This document shows, in pieces, positions 1 to 13,344 of a stretch of DNA of 64,000 bases. The notes below the pieces were generated by a model. It did not search any database and was not told the DNA's origin. It was given only the letters and a program-made list of their open reading frames with translations. The stretch's first letter is position 1. The number at the start of each line of letters is the position of its first letter. The translations under genes were made by a program, and so were the position numbers. Source of the DNA: Rattus norvegicus (Eukaryota > Chordata > Mammalia > Rodentia > Muridae); the NCBI RefSeq assembly GCF_036323735.1, contig NC_086034.1, positions 39,918,439-39,982,438 on the forward strand, written 5' to 3'.

Positions 1-423
1 GGGCCACCTTGTATTCTGAGTCTCATTGTAAATTGCTAGATTTATAAAATTTGGTACACATTTTTCAGTAATCAAGACTATCTTCCCAGCACTGTTTTCA
101 TTTTACTGTCAATGAGTTCTGGTGTCCTAGAAAACACTGAATGTTTATATCATTATTAAATCTATCAGAGGTTGGGTGATAATGCATAACTGTCATCACA
201 ACACTTTGCAGAGAGAAGTAGGAAAATTGGAAGCTAATGATCCATTGTAGGACTTGCTTAAAACAATGAAAATTAAAATAAAACAAACAAAATCCAAACA
301 GCAAAATGCCAAATGTCACCGTACCTTTGTTTTAGCAAATATTCAGCAGTACGTAAAGAGTATTTGCTATTTTTTTGCTTTTCATGTTCTCCACAGAGCA
401 TCAGAAGATATGGTCCACAAAAT

Positions 424-461
<38 letters not shown>
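424..461. repeat. (CAA)n microsatellite
   Basis: About 12 uninterrupted CAA/AAC triplets lie in AT-rich DNA. The polyasparagine and polyleucine ORFs across it come only from the repeat. Confidence 0.95.
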
Positions 462-634
462 AATCAGAAAATCCCTTCCAACATACCATAACAGAATTGG
501 GCAGACTAGATTTTGATCTGAGGCAAGATCATGTGTTACATATTTTCTACTTCAGTGAATGCTTTTGATTTTCCATCCTGATGGTTCATGAAATGAAATT
601 CATGTACTAGTTTAATAGCTACTATATTAATTTT

Positions 635-1030
635 TTTCTGTTAGTGTGACTAATTACTGCAAAGTTTGTGGCTTAAAAATCATAAATTTGTCATCTTTTT
701 TCCGGTGACTCCAAAGTCTAACATACATCTCAAAAAAATAAGATTAAAAAAAAATTAGGCTGTCTTCCTTTCTGTAGCTTCTTGGGAAGAGTGGAGTATT
801 CCATCATGTCCAGCTTCTTTGGCTACCCACTTGGTTTGGCACGTGACAACCATAGCTAACAATGTTGGTCCATGTTCTTCTCACTGTGTTTTTCTATGTG
901 CTGTTTCAGGTTCACTCTTCCATGCTGCGTTCAGCACATCAGGAGAAACAAAAGTGATTACCCTATATTAATCAGATTCCTAATTAGTGATCTCGCTTCC
1001 ATTTCTCTTTTAACTTTCTATATGCACTAC
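635..1030 (-). repeat. ancient mammalian interspersed repeat, class not assigned
   Basis: The stretch resembles a widespread, heavily diverged mammalian repeat whose reverse-read core carries a GTGGCTTAAAA block followed by an ATAAATTTGTCATCTT-like block. I recall this layout from old mammalian repeats but cannot name the family from sequence alone. There is no coding capacity. The similarity is partial and the ends are approximate. Confidence 0.4.
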
Positions 1031-3397
1031 TTTAGGGACTTGAAGCCTGGACCGCTTCATGGGGCTGTTACAGTGGCTACCAAAGCTAGTTACTGATTAC
1101 GAATTTGTGTTGTTTTCTCTAGGATAATATATCACAGTCATAACATAAGTAAATCTGCTACTTAAATACTATAGTTTGCACTGTCAAATGCCACAGCATA
1201 CTGAACTGTGCTTCATAAACTACTACTGATGAATTAATTAAAATATGAATTTGGAGGAAAATGAAATTTTAATTATATCAAGCTGGTTTCTGTTTCAACC
1301 AATTGATACTGAATGCAGCATTGTGAATTTCTTTGTGACTATGGAAGAAAACTTAGTACAAGAGACTTCTGTTTATTTGCTTCTACAATAATGTTCTCAT
1401 TCCACAACACAGAAGTAATTGGATGGTTCTGTGAGCAGCTGGGTATATCACTGTGAACACAATTGAGGATGTTGAAAATAACACAGAGCATTGGATTTAT
1501 GGGATTTGTAAACATGGATTCTGTATAAATTTCTCATATAGCATCTACATTTTAACTCCAATGGTTAGTTTGTTATGGTGTTCTTTTTCTATGACAAACC
1601 TAATTCAGACTGTGTTTCCAACAGCTCTATGCAGATTGCTATTTTCTTTTTTTTTTCAAAATAACAATTAGTTTAAATAATGGATGGATACCATTTGAGA
1701 AAAAAATGAATCAATAGCTTATAAAAACAATGGCTCAGCTGAACTTTAACCTATTAATGTAAAAGAGAGTTATATGTCTTTGTCCTATAGATAATTTTTT
1801 TTAATAAAAAACTAATGGTCAGTTTAAAAAGTACTACAGCTTATGTACAGGGACTGGCTTATAGTATTGTTTCCCATAAATACCAGAAAGAAATAGAAAG
1901 CAAGAAATAATCTCAGTAAAAATACAAGAAAATATATTAAAAGCTATAAAGTATAGAAAGTGCTAACTTTTGTATTTCTATAATTTTAAGCATACAGATA
2001 GTTTAAAGAGAGTGACTATATTTTAACAATCTATAAAATGTAATTGGGCTTGACATGTTTCTCACTATTGAAAAAATAATACAGAAAATAAACAAAATGG
2101 GTTCTGTACTCTGAGTTACTTCAAATAGACCAATCTATTTCATTAGAATAAAACTGATTTTGTATTTGATGTTATACCACAGTAAACATTTCCATTGTTG
2201 ATATATGTGTGTGTGGCATTTTAACTATTTCCTGTTGATAGGAAATTTAATTATGTTGGATGCAGACGATACAACCATAGCATATCTATAAACATATGGG
2301 ATGTTTGGCTTCCATTTTGTACATTTCATAACAAATTGAGATACAGCCAAAGTAGTGTTTTATGACCTATTTACCTTCTTGAGTAGCAGGGTGATTTGGT
2401 ATAAGCCTAAGACAAGAAATGCTGCTCATTTGTGTTTCCAGAAAATGTTTTTCCTTCTTAGTTAATTATTTTAGATATAGTTCAAACCAAATACACAACT
2501 GCTTGCTTGTCTTAATCTCTAAGAATATGGCACATTCTGCTTATATAAATTAAGCATGTATTTTTACATTGAAGGCTGTCTATATGTAGTTATTGTTGCT
2601 ACTTCATTTTATTTTATTTTACATAAGCTTTGCTTTGAATATCTAACTTTATCTTTCAATATTGTTTTTATCTGCTAGTATGAAAGTAACAGCTAGAAGG
2701 ACCAATTGTACTTATTGACTTCATATCTTCATTTTTTCCTTCAGGCAACAATATCATTAACTAGTAACACAGATAACTGACCATTATAACAAATATACTC
2801 AGTAGGAATTCCATTATTTCACCACAACTCATGTTTTTTTTATACTGTACTGATTACTCGTGTAAAAATAAGATCAATGACAGGAAAGAATCAAATTATT
2901 GTCCCTAAAAGCTAGCATGTTATATAGAGAAAGCATTCCCATAAATAGCAACAAAATAAATCAAAACAAAACAAAAGCAGAATTTTAAGTTTTGAGGTGA
3001 ATCCAATCATCAGATTATCATAAAAATGGAGATATTCATTAAAAAGTTAAATATTTATATTACATGTATTAACCTTTAGTGCCTCTGATGTATCAGTCTG
3101 TTCATTGCTTAAATTTCCATAGTTCTTACTTTATTCATGTTAGAATTAGTGTTCTTAATTTTGTACAATATAGCCAAGAATAGAAATGGAAGGAAGAAAT
3201 TTACATATAAATTAGATCTTTGCTTATTTGTTTCTGTGCTGTTCATATGCATTTTTTTTTAAGTAGGGAGCCAATATCAGCACATTTTTGAAAAAGGCAA
3301 ACTCTCCCACTCTTATCTGCCATTACTTGTCCCTAGCACTTCATCTAGGTATGGAATCTTGTGAGATTTCCCTCATGGATGGTAGCAAGTCAACTGC
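1031..3397. other. AT-rich intergenic DNA, nothing recognised
   Basis: There are only short ORFs without recognisable domains, scattered T-runs and no SINE or L1 similarity that I can see. The stretch may hold very old decayed repeats. No promoter or exon structure is apparent. Confidence 0.6.
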
Positions 3398-4107
3398 TTT
3401 TTTTTTAATACTCTTTTTTTTAATTAGCTCTTTTATTTATTTACATTTCAAATGTTATCACCTATTTCACTTTCCCCTCTGTAAACCCCGTATCCCATCC
3501 CTATCTGCCCTACTTCTATGACAGTGCTCCCCCAGTCATCCACACATTCCTGCCTTACTGCCCTAGCATTCCCCTAAACTGGGGCATTGATCATTCATGG
3601 GAATAAAGGACTCCCTGATTGATGCCAGATAAGGCTATCCTCTGCTACATCTGCAGCTGGAGCCATGGGTCCCTCCATGTCTACGCTTTGGATAGTAGTT
3701 TAGTCCTTGGGAGTTCTGGGGGTCCAGTTGGTTGATATTATTCTTTCTATGGGGTTGGAGTCAAATGTTATTATTACTGGTCAAGGATAGTTTAGGTAGC
3801 TATTTTGTTGAAATATCCTGTGAGAAACTTCCCTCTCCCATGCAGAAGATAGGGTCACAGGAGTCATTCTTGTCCTCTGGCCTTTATAATCTTTCTGCCC
3901 TCTCTTCCAAATGTTCCTGAGTCTTTAGCTATAGGCCTTGTGTTGTAGATGTATTAATTGTGGCCAGGCAAGCCAGAGTCAGTTTTCCCTATAGTTGAGC
4001 AGTTACAGGTTTCTGTAATGATCTCTGTCTGCTGCAAAGAGGGCTTCTTTGATGAAAGATGAGAGCTACATTTGTCTGTGGGCATTAGAATGAAGATAGA
4101 TATTATA
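3398..4107 (-). mobile_element. old L1 (Lx-like) 3'UTR fragment
   Basis: On the plus strand it starts with a T-rich run (the reverse of a poly(A) tail), followed by the tail-proximal L1 motif ending in TTTACATTTCAAATGTTATC. A C/T-rich tract and the old-L1 3'UTR text with the GGTTGATATTATTCTTTCTATGG block come next. It aligns by eye with the old L1 3' ends at 8,650 and 42,421. Divergence is high. Its upstream part is replaced by the younger L1 at 4,118. Confidence 0.75.
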
Positions 4108-4117
4108 CTCACTTTTT
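4108..4117. repeat. target-site duplication, left copy (10 bp)
   Basis: CTCACTTTTT occurs here and again at 5,204-5,213, immediately outside the two ends of the L1 fragment between them. The last Ts could belong to the poly(T) run, so the true duplication may be shorter. Confidence 0.6.
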
Positions 4118-5203
4118 TTCCATCTTTATTAACTTGAGTATTTCTTATTTACATTTTGATTGTTATTCCCCTTCCCGGTTTCCCAGCCGACATCCCCCTA
4201 ACCCCTTCCCCTCCCCTTCTCTATCTGTGTTCCCCTCCCCATCCTCCCCCATTACCGCCCTCCCCCCAACAAACGCGTTCACTGGGGGTTCAGTCTTGGC
4301 AGGACCAAGGGCTTCCCCTTCCACTGGTGCTCTTACTAGGCTATTCATTGCTATGTATGCAGTTGGAGTCCAGGGTCAGTCCATGTATATAGTCTTTGGG
4401 TAGTGGCTTAGTCCCTGGAAGCTCTGGTTGGTTGGCATCGTTGGTGATATGGGGTCTCAAGCCCCTTCAAGTTCTTCCAGTCTTCTCTAAGATTCCTTTA
4501 ACGGGGGTCCCGTTCTCAGTTCAGTGGTTTGCTGCTGGCATTCACCTCTGTATTTGCTGTATTCTGGCTGTGTCTCTCAGGAGAGATCTACATCTGGTTC
4601 CTGTCGGCCTGAACTTCTTTACTTCATCCATCTTGTCTAATTGGGTGGCTGTATATGTATGGGCCACAAGTGGGGCAGGCTCTGAATGGGTGTTCCTTCT
4701 GCCTCTGTTCTAAACTTTCCCTTCCTATTCCCTCCCAAGGGTATTCTTGTTCCCCTTTTAAAGGAGTGAATCATTCACATTTTGGTCATCCTTCTTGAAT
4801 TTCATGTGTTCTGTGCATCTAGGGTAATTCAAGCATTTGGGCTAATAGCCATTTATCAATGAGTGCATACCATGTATGTTTTTCTGTGATCGGGTTACCT
4901 CACTCAGGAGGATACTTTCCAGTTCCATCCAGTTGTCTATGAATGTCATAAAGTCATTGTTTTTGATAGCTGAGTAGTATTCCGTTGTGTAGATGTACCA
5001 CGTTTTCTGTATCCATTCTCTATTGAAAGGCCTTTGGGTTCTTTCCAGCTTCTGGCTATTATAAATAAGGCTGCTATGAACATAGTGGAGCACATGTCTT
5101 TTTTATATGTTGGGGCATCTTTTGGGTATATGCCCAAGAGTGGTATAGCTGGGTCTTCAGGTATTTCAATGTCCAATTTTCTGAGGAACCTCCAGACTGA
5201 TTT
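4118..5203 (-). mobile_element. 5'-truncated rat-type L1 (3'UTR plus ORF2 C-terminus)
   Basis: On the plus strand the order is poly(T), the CTTTATTAACTTGAGTATTT tail motif, a C-rich tract near 4,190-4,265 (G-rich on the L1 sense strand), the 3'UTR, and then the end of ORF2. The ORF2 stop maps to 4,842-4,844. The upstream ORF2 remnant runs to about 5,200, where the copy is truncated. A 10-bp repeat flanks it, as expected for target-primed reverse transcription. It resembles the young copy at 49,899, so it is a fairly recent insertion into or next to the older fragment on its left. Confidence 0.9.
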
Positions 5204-5213
5204 CTCACTTTTT
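5204..5213. repeat. target-site duplication, right copy (10 bp)
   Basis: Second copy of CTCACTTTTT, at the truncated 5' end of the L1 fragment. It pairs with 4,108-4,117. Confidence 0.6.
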
Positions 5214-8200
5214 AAAGTGGCTGTAGTATGCTCTCTCCTCTAGGACTTTTGATTTCAGGAGCCATGAATAGTAACCCAAGTTTACTGTGCCATGAATAAA
5301 TTCCCTTCTACAGTGTGAGCTGTAAATCTAAGTAAAAGGCTGATGATTTCTCCCAAGATTTAAGTACAACCCTTCAGTCTCTGAGATATATTGTCATGCT
5401 GATCTTTGTGTTCTCTAGCCTTTACTCTGTGTGGCTAGTGTTTGCTCCTCTCCTCTTCTGCTTGGATATAGTTTCAAGGAGTCTCCCCAAGGAACTCGTG
5501 GCCGAGTTTTTACTGTGCTACAGTATGATGCCAAGTGATAGAACAGAACAAAATAAGAGGGAAAATATTCACAATGGGAAATAGTTCACTTATGAGTATT
5601 CAAGTGTATTAAGAAGCAGAAATTCAGCAATAGCTTGTCAGTGATGTGAGATAAGTAAAGACAGATGAATAAATATAGATTAAGTCCTTCGAACACAAGT
5701 ATGTGCAAAGATGTGAAAATTTTCGCCATTTAGGTAATCCCCAAGTTAATAAACTAGAGTTTATCATTCTCAGTTTTGGACAAGAAGGTGTATGATGGAA
5801 ATAAGAAAAACATTTAAAAATTACTTAAAATCTTTCCGTAAAATATATTTTCTCTTGGTATTTTCCCCCTTGGTCCTTATCTCAGCTGTTTAATTTTAAC
5901 AGATGTTTCAAAACAAACTGAAGCAAATATTATGGGAATGATACAAGTGAGTTTTGTGTGCAGGGTGTGCCTGTAGCTTCACACCAAGTTCTGAAAAGAA
6001 AGTATCATTTAAGATCATGATCCTTAATGCTAATCACCACAGCATTTAGTCTTCATGTAAAAACCTCTCAATTACTGATCTGAGAATCTATGAAATTTGG
6101 ATCATGTATTCCACTTAAATATGTTGTACAATGTAGGATAAAATGAGATCATGCTTCCCAGGCATATAAATTGTATTTTGTACATATTAAGATCTTTTCA
6201 AGCGTGTGTTAAATGATTAGGTATAGACATGTTGGGTTTTGTTGTTGTTGTTGTTTTGTACATTGAATAGTACTTATATATCAACTTCCCAGAAAAAGAG
6301 AAGATACATCTCTGACTTCTCATGATCATATAATTTGCAATACTTGAGTTACCTTTAGAGCATGTTTGAGAACTATGCTCTAACTACCATAAACAATGGC
6401 AATTTTTTGGTAAAGTAAATTCTGTAAGACATGAAAATATACTATTAACAGTTTAGTCTGGTGGTAATAGTTGACTTACCATAATTATTTTTTTCTCTTC
6501 TAAGTACTACTAATTTAGACTATTAATTTAGTGATAAAGACAATGATCTGATTTATAGTGGCTGGAAAATATAGAATGATACATTTGAAAATAATCAAAT
6601 ACAGTAAATGGAATGCTTATATACTTGTTTAATTATATTCTAGACATACAGATAATCTTAATAGATTTACATGTCTGTATTTTAAAAATATGTAGCATTA
6701 TTAACAGAGTAGAAGATGTAAATAATATGCAAACTTATGGGTATTTTAATGTTAACAGTTTCTGACAGGTTTTTCTGTTATGTAATAATATGTAACCTCA
6801 GCACCGCACTATACTCAGTGAAAAATATTTTCACAGCTCAAAATTAGTATCTTAATTAGAAATACAGTAATGGAGAATTGCTAAGGCAGTAGTTTATTCT
6901 GAAATAAGGAAAGTTAATGTCATGTAACCACCTTTACATGTGAATATGAATGCATTTAAGTATATTCTCTAAGCAAAAATGGACTTGTCATCATTAGTGT
7001 TCATTGTATACCAAAGTTTTAGTTAACAATAAGTGTAAATTTGAATTTAGAAAATAAGGCACACTTAGTTTTAGAAACGGTAGATTTTTAATGCAGTGTA
7101 CTTTTCTCTAATATGAAACATTATATGACAATTTCTCAGGTTAAGTTGGGGATGTCAACATGCATACAGCCACAGTGATCTCAAGGGGATGCTATTTTTG
7201 AGCAATGTAAATGGAAGGAAGACACAATGTGAGCTGAGTATTTCGCCATAGTATTATAATGGTGCTGACTCCTTGGCAAACCCTGCGATCTGTCCATGCG
7301 AGTGACATAGAAGGCTGTGATGCTATTGAATATAAAGGGATCAAAGAAAGTTCCTGTTGCTTCAAACCTGTCCATGGAATTATTATGAGAATTATGAGGT
7401 AGCAGAATTGTTGAGTTTATTCTTTGCTTTATCTGATGATTTTATTGTTTTTATCCATATAGACTATTGTGTCTGTCACATATCTGTTGTCAGCTAGTAT
7501 TTTCCCTCAAATACTATAGCTGAATAGTTGTTTATTTTTATGTTAGTCTTATTTTTGTTAAAGACTGACCACACCAAGAATCTTTATTTAGATATCCTCC
7601 TGGAAGTGAATGATTTTATGATTCTAATTTTGTACATTTGAGAGTGTTTTTAAATATAATGTTATTTCCTGCTTTACTTGATAAATAATATGTATAGTTA
7701 TCATTACAATAAAGACACTAATTTTGAAAAGAAACAACATAAAAGCCATTACAGAATAAAACACAATAATTGAATATTAAATAGAATACAGAGTGGAATA
7801 CACCCATAACAATGGTTTTAAAAGGGAACACAAGGGTGGTGGGAAAAAATAGTTTTAAAAGAAAGGTTTTGAAACATATGAAATCCTACAGCAAGAACTC
7901 TATGATGATTAAGAAATATTTATTAATTTTTGCTTAAGTTTTTAATTCTCAGTATATTAAATATAGAATATTTAAATAAATAAAAATAGGCATTACAGTA
8001 TAAGAGTATGGAATTTTATCAGACTTATTAGAATCAAAGTCATTAGAGGATTAATAATATTAGTATAAAATTTCTCATATGTTTAAATTTGATCTATTTT
8101 AAGAATATAAAATCATATGAAATTTGATGACATAGGATAAGAAACATTCATATTATAGTTTCTATCTAGGGAAAAGAGAATCTATATTATTTCATTTAAA

Positions 8201-8649
8201 ATTGTTTTTTAATTTTTTATTTTTTAATTAAAAAATTTCCATTTTCTCTTTCTCCAACTCGTCACATGCACTCCTTGGCATGTCTCAAATTTATGATATT
8301 TCCTTTTTCTTTATATATATATATATTTCTAAATATATAAATATAACCTTCTCAGTCCATTTAAAGCTACTTGTTGGCTTTCATTTTGTTATCTTATAGA
8401 TATATGCTAATATTTTAAAATCTTCTGTCCTAACAGAATGCTGTTTCTTTACTAAGATATTACTATCTTCCTATTCTTTGTTTCTGTCAGATTTAAGAAC
8501 ATGTTTCTAGAGAAGTTAGAAACACAAATGTTATATTTTTATTATGTGAACCATACTATTAATATATTAAATTAATTTTATATAAGATTATTTATTCCAA
8601 ACAAACCTTATTAACAAATCAACTCCATTTTGAAGAGCTGAAAAAAGTA
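5214..8649. other. AT-rich intergenic DNA, nothing recognised
   Basis: There are only short ORFs without domain resemblance, a short (TTG)n run near 6,240 and a TA-rich run near 8,313-8,346. I recognise no L1, SINE or exon here. Confidence 0.6.
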
Positions 8650-10880
8650 ATTTTTATTAGATTCTTTATGTATTAACATTTGAAATGTTATCCCCTTTCC
8701 TGGTTCCTCCCTCTCCAATAATCCCTCCCTCTTCCTTCTTCTATGAGGATGCACTCCCTCCTCCATACCCACTCCCACTTCAACATTTTGGCATTTCCCT
8801 ACAATGGGGGAAAGAGCCTTCACAGAACCAAAGGCTTCTCTTACTGATCCCAGACAATGCCGTCCTCTGCTATATATGCTGCTTGAGCCAGGGGTACCCC
8901 CATGTGTACTCTTTGGTTGATAGTTTAGTCCCAGGGAGCTCAAGAGTATCTGATTGGTTGGTATTGTTGTTCTTCCTATGGGTTGCAAATTCCTTCGGGT
9001 CCTTCAGTCCTTTCTCTAACTTCTCCATTGGGATCCCCATGTTCAGTCTGATGGAGAGTTCAAACATCTTAATCTGTATCAGTAAGGCTCTAGTAGAGGC
9101 TCTAAGAAGACATCCATATTAAGCTCCTGTCAGCAAGCACTTCATGGCATCAGCAATAGTGACTGGGTTTGGAGACCGCATATGGAATGGATCCCCAGGT
9201 ATGGCAATCTCTGAATATCCTTTATTTTAGTCTCTGCTTCACTCATTGTCCCTGTTATTTCCTCCCATGAGTCTTTTGTTTCCCCATATAAGAAGGACTG
9301 ATGCTTCCAAATTTTGGTCTTTCTTTTTCTTGAGATTCATATGGTCTGTGAATAGTATCTCAGGTATTCCAAGCTTTGGGGCTAACATCTACTTATCAGA
9401 GAGTGAATACCATGTGTTCTCTTGTGACAGGGTTACTTCACTCAGGATGACATTTCCTAGTCCCATCCATTTGCCTAAGAGTTTCATGAAGTTATTGATT
9501 TTTTTTATAGCTTAGCAGTCCTCCATTGTGTAAATGTACTACTTTTTCTGGATCCATATCTCTGTTGAAGGACATCTGCATTCTATCCAGCTTCTGGCTA
9601 TTATAAATAAAACTGCTATGAACATAGTGGAGCATGTGTCCTTGTTATGTTGGAGCATCTTTTGTGTATACTCCTGGGAGTGGTATACCTGGGTCCTCAG
9701 GTAGCATATGTCCAATTTTCTGAGGAAACTCCAGACTGATTTCCAGAATGATTGTATCAACTTGCAGGCCAATATCTTTGCCATCATCTGCTGTCACCTG
9801 AGATTTGATTTTAGCCATTCTGCTTGGTATGAGTGGAATCTAAGGATTGTTTTGGTTTGCACTTCCCTGATGACTAAAAATGATCAAAATTTCTTTAGGT
9901 GCTTCTTGGCCATTCAATATTCGTCAGTTGAGAATTCTTTGTTTAACTCTGTAACCCATCTTTTAATATGATTATTTGTTTCTCTGTAATCTAATTTCAT
10001 GAGTTCTTTTTTGACAAAAGGAGAATAAGTTTCATTATAAATGGATGCTTCAATGATAATGTGGCTACTGATTTGTTTGAGTTAATTATATATCCAGCCA
10101 CTTGGGAGAAGTTGTTTATCAGGTTTAGACATTCTCTGGTGGAACTTTTGGGGTCACTTAAATATACTATCATATCAACTGCAAATAATAATATTTTGAC
10201 TTCTTGATTTCCAATTTATATTCCTTGGAACTTGTTTTGTTGTCTAATTGCTCTGACTAGGATTTCACCTATTATATTGAATAGGTAGGGAGAGAGTGGG
10301 AAGCCTTCTCTAGTCCCTGATTTTAGTTGAATTGCTTCATGTTTCTCTGTTTGATGTTGGCTTTTGGTTTGCCATATATTGCTTTTACTATATATAGGTA
10401 TTGACCTTGAATTCCTTATCATTGTAAGACTTTTATCATGAAGAGGTGTTGAATTTTGTCAAATGCTTTTTCTTCATCTAATGAGATGATCATGTGGTTG
10501 CTTTTTCCTTTGACTTTGTTTTATACTGGTTTACATTGAAGGAATTACATATATTGAATCATCCCATCATCCTTGGGATGAAGCCTACTTGATCATGATG
10601 GATGATCATTTTACTGTGTTCTTGGATTCCGTTTGTGAGACTTTTATTGAGTACTTTTACACTAATATTCATAAGTGAAATTAACCTGAAGTTCTCTTTC
10701 TTTTTGGGCCTTTCTGTGGTTTAGGTATGAGCATAATTGTGGCTTCATAGAACTAATTGTTAGTGTTCCTTCTGTTTCTATTTTGTGGAATAGTTTGAAG
10801 AATACCGATATGTGGTCTTCTGTGAATGTTTGACAGAATTCGGCACTAAACACATTTGAAATTGGGCTTTTCTTGGTCAG
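8650..10880 (-). mobile_element. old L1 (Lx-like), 3' segment with decayed ORF2
   Basis: Read on the minus strand this is L1: an old-type 3'UTR (8,650 to about 9,400), then a decayed ORF2 C-terminus and reverse-transcriptase region. Fragments such as TMFIAVLFIIARSW (near 9,600) and SGTREGFPLSPYLFNIIGEI (near 10,300) match L1 ORF2 clearly. Many stops and frameshifts break it. At about 10,880 a younger L1 3' end interrupts it, and the same ORF2 text resumes at about 11,478. The 3' end starts within a T-rich stretch. Confidence 0.85.
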
Positions 10881-11477
10881 AAGACTTTTTTCCATTTTTA
10901 TTCAATTGGGTATTTCTGATTTACATTTCAAACGTTATTCCCTTTCCCAGTTTCCTGCCCATCAGCCCCCTAACCTCTTCCCGTACCCTTCTATGTGGGT
11001 GTTCCTCTCCCCATCCACCCCCATTACCACCCCACCCCACAAGAATCCCCTACAATGTGGGTCAAGCCTTGACAGAACTAAGGGCTCCCCCTTCCACTGG
11101 TGCCCCAACAAGTCCATTCACTTCTACCTATGCAGTTGGAGCCCAGGGTCAGTCCATGTATAGTCTTTGGGTAGTGGTTTAGTCCCTGGAAGCTCTGGTT
11201 GGTTGGCAATGTTGTTCTTATGGGGTCGCAAGCCCCTTCAGTTTTTTCAGTTCTTTCTCTAATTCCTCCAATGGGGGTCCTGTTCTCAGTTCAGTGGTTC
11301 ACTGTTGGCATTCGCCAATGTATTTGACATGTTTTGGCTGTGTCTCTCAGGCGAGATCTATATCTGATTCCTGTCAGCAAGCACTTCTTAGCTTCATCCA
11401 TCTTATTTAGTTTTGGTGGCTGTCCCATATGTGGGGCAGGCTCTGAATGGCTGATCCTTCAGTCTCTTCTTTAAACT
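10881..11477 (-). mobile_element. L1 3'UTR fragment nested in an older L1
   Basis: It starts with a poly(T)-like run and TTTTTATTCAATTGGGTATTT, followed by a C-rich tract (10,975-11,040) and rat-type 3'UTR text that ends at the position equivalent to the start of the 3'UTR. On both sides the older L1 ORF2 is continuous: before it is the equivalent of the sequence just upstream of ACCTTTAATGACTGC, and after it is GTGACTGCTCAATG. Only a very short duplication (about ACTTT) is visible. Confidence 0.8.
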
Positions 11478-11745
11478 TTGTGACTGCTCAATGTCTTTAG
11501 GAGCTATGGGACTGTTAAATGGTTTATTTGATCCTGTTTTAATTTTGGTACCTGTTATCTATCTAGAAAATTCTCCATTTCATACAGATTTTCCACTTTT
11601 GTTGATTATAGGGTTTGCATTAAGATCTGTTATTTTTTAAAATTTCCTCAGTTTTTGAATTTCCTGTTGTTATATCATATCCCCCTTTTCATTTCTGGGT
11701 TTGTTAATATGAATACTGTCTCTGGTTAAAGGTCTATCTATCTAT
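11478..11745 (-). mobile_element. old L1 ORF2, continuation of the 8,650 element
   Basis: This matches the ORF2 region upstream of the reverse-transcriptase core, directly continuing the interrupted copy. It stops abruptly after a short TATC run near 11,740, where plus-strand L1 sequence begins. Confidence 0.75.
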
Positions 11746-11747
11746 CT

Positions 11748-13344
11748 AAACAGGATGAGAAAGACATTAGGGAAATAATGCCATTATCGATAGTTACAAA
11801 TAATATAAAATACCTTGGTTTGACTCTAATCAAGCAAGTGAAAGATCTGTATGACAAGAACTTCAAATCTGGGATTAAAGAAATCAAAGGTGATATCAGA
11901 AGATGGAGATTCTTCATGCTTAAGGATTGGCAGGATTAATACAGTAAAAATGGCCATGTTGCTGAAAGAAGTCTCCAAATTCAATTCAATCCTCATCAAA
12001 AACATGACCCAGTTGTTCACAGAGTTAGAAAAAGCAATTTGCAAATTCATTTGGAATAACAACAACAATAATAAAAAAATCCAGGATAGTGAAAACTATT
12101 TTCAACAATAAAAGAACTTCTGGGGGAATCACCATTCCTGTCTTTAACCTGTATTACAGAGCAATCTTGACAAAAACTTCATGATGTTTGTACAGAAACA
12201 GGCAAGTAGAACAATGGAATAGAATTGAAGATGCAGAAATCAACCCACAAGCCAATGGTCACTTGATTTTTGACAAAGGAGCTAATACCGTCCAGTGGAA
12301 AAGAGACAATATTTTCAACAAAGTGCTGGTTCAACTGGAGGAGTAGGTAGAAGAATGCCAATTGATCCATTCTTATCTCGTTGTAAAAAGTTCACATTCA
12401 AATGGATCAAGGCTCTCTACATAAAACCAGATACACCAAAATTATTAGAAGAGAAATTGGGGAAGAGCTACGAACACAAGGGCACAGGGAAAAATTCCCT
12501 GACCAGAACACCAATAGTTTATGCTCTAAGATCAAGAATCAACAAATGGGACCTCATAAATTGCAAAGCTTCTGTAGGGCACAGGACACTGTTAATAGGA
12601 CAAAACTGCAACCAACAGATTTGCAAAAGATATTTACCAATCCCACATCAGACAGAGGGCTAAAATCTAATAGATACAAAGAAATCAAGATGTTAGACTC
12701 CAGAGAACCAAATAATGCTATCAAAAATGGGGTATAGAGCTAAACAAAGAATTCTCAACTAAGGAATTTCAAACGGCAGTGAAGAATCTAAGGAAATGTT
12801 AAAAATCCTTAGTCATCAGGGAAATCAAAACAAATCAATGCAAATCAAAGCGCCTTGAGATTCTACTTCACACCAGGCAGAATGGCTAAGATCAATAAAT
12901 CAGGTGACAGCAGATGACCGCAAGGATGTGGAGAAAGAACAACACTCCTCCACTGTTGGTCAGACTGCAAGCTGGTACCACTACTCTGGAAATAAGTCTG
13001 GAGGTTCTGCAGACAACTGAAAATAGTTTTAGACCCAGCAATACCACTCTTGTGTATATACCCAAAAGATGCTCCAACATATAACAAGGATACATGCTCC
13101 ACTATGTTCATAGCAGCTTTATTTATAATAGCCAGAAGCTGGAAAGAACCCAGATGTCCTTCAACAGAGAAATGAATACAGGAAATGTGGTACTTTTACA
13201 TAGTGTAATAATACTCAGCTATTAAAAAATGACTTTATGAAATTCATAGGCAAATGGATGGAACTGGAAAATATCATCCTGAGTGAGGTAACCCAATCAC
13301 AGAAAAACACACATGGTATGCACTCATTGATAAATAGATATTAG
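11748..13344 (+). pseudogene. L1 ORF2 remnant (reverse transcriptase 3' part and C-terminal domain)
   Basis: This is a decayed copy of the L1 endonuclease/reverse-transcriptase protein. The endonuclease and the catalytic FADD region are missing because the copy starts downstream of them. Broken open stretches near 11,850-12,110 (KMAMLLKEVSKFNSILIKNM) and 12,295-12,740 match the thumb and downstream regions. The Cys/His C-terminal region near 12,930-13,000 is present but frameshifted. It has no coding potential. Confidence 0.85.
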
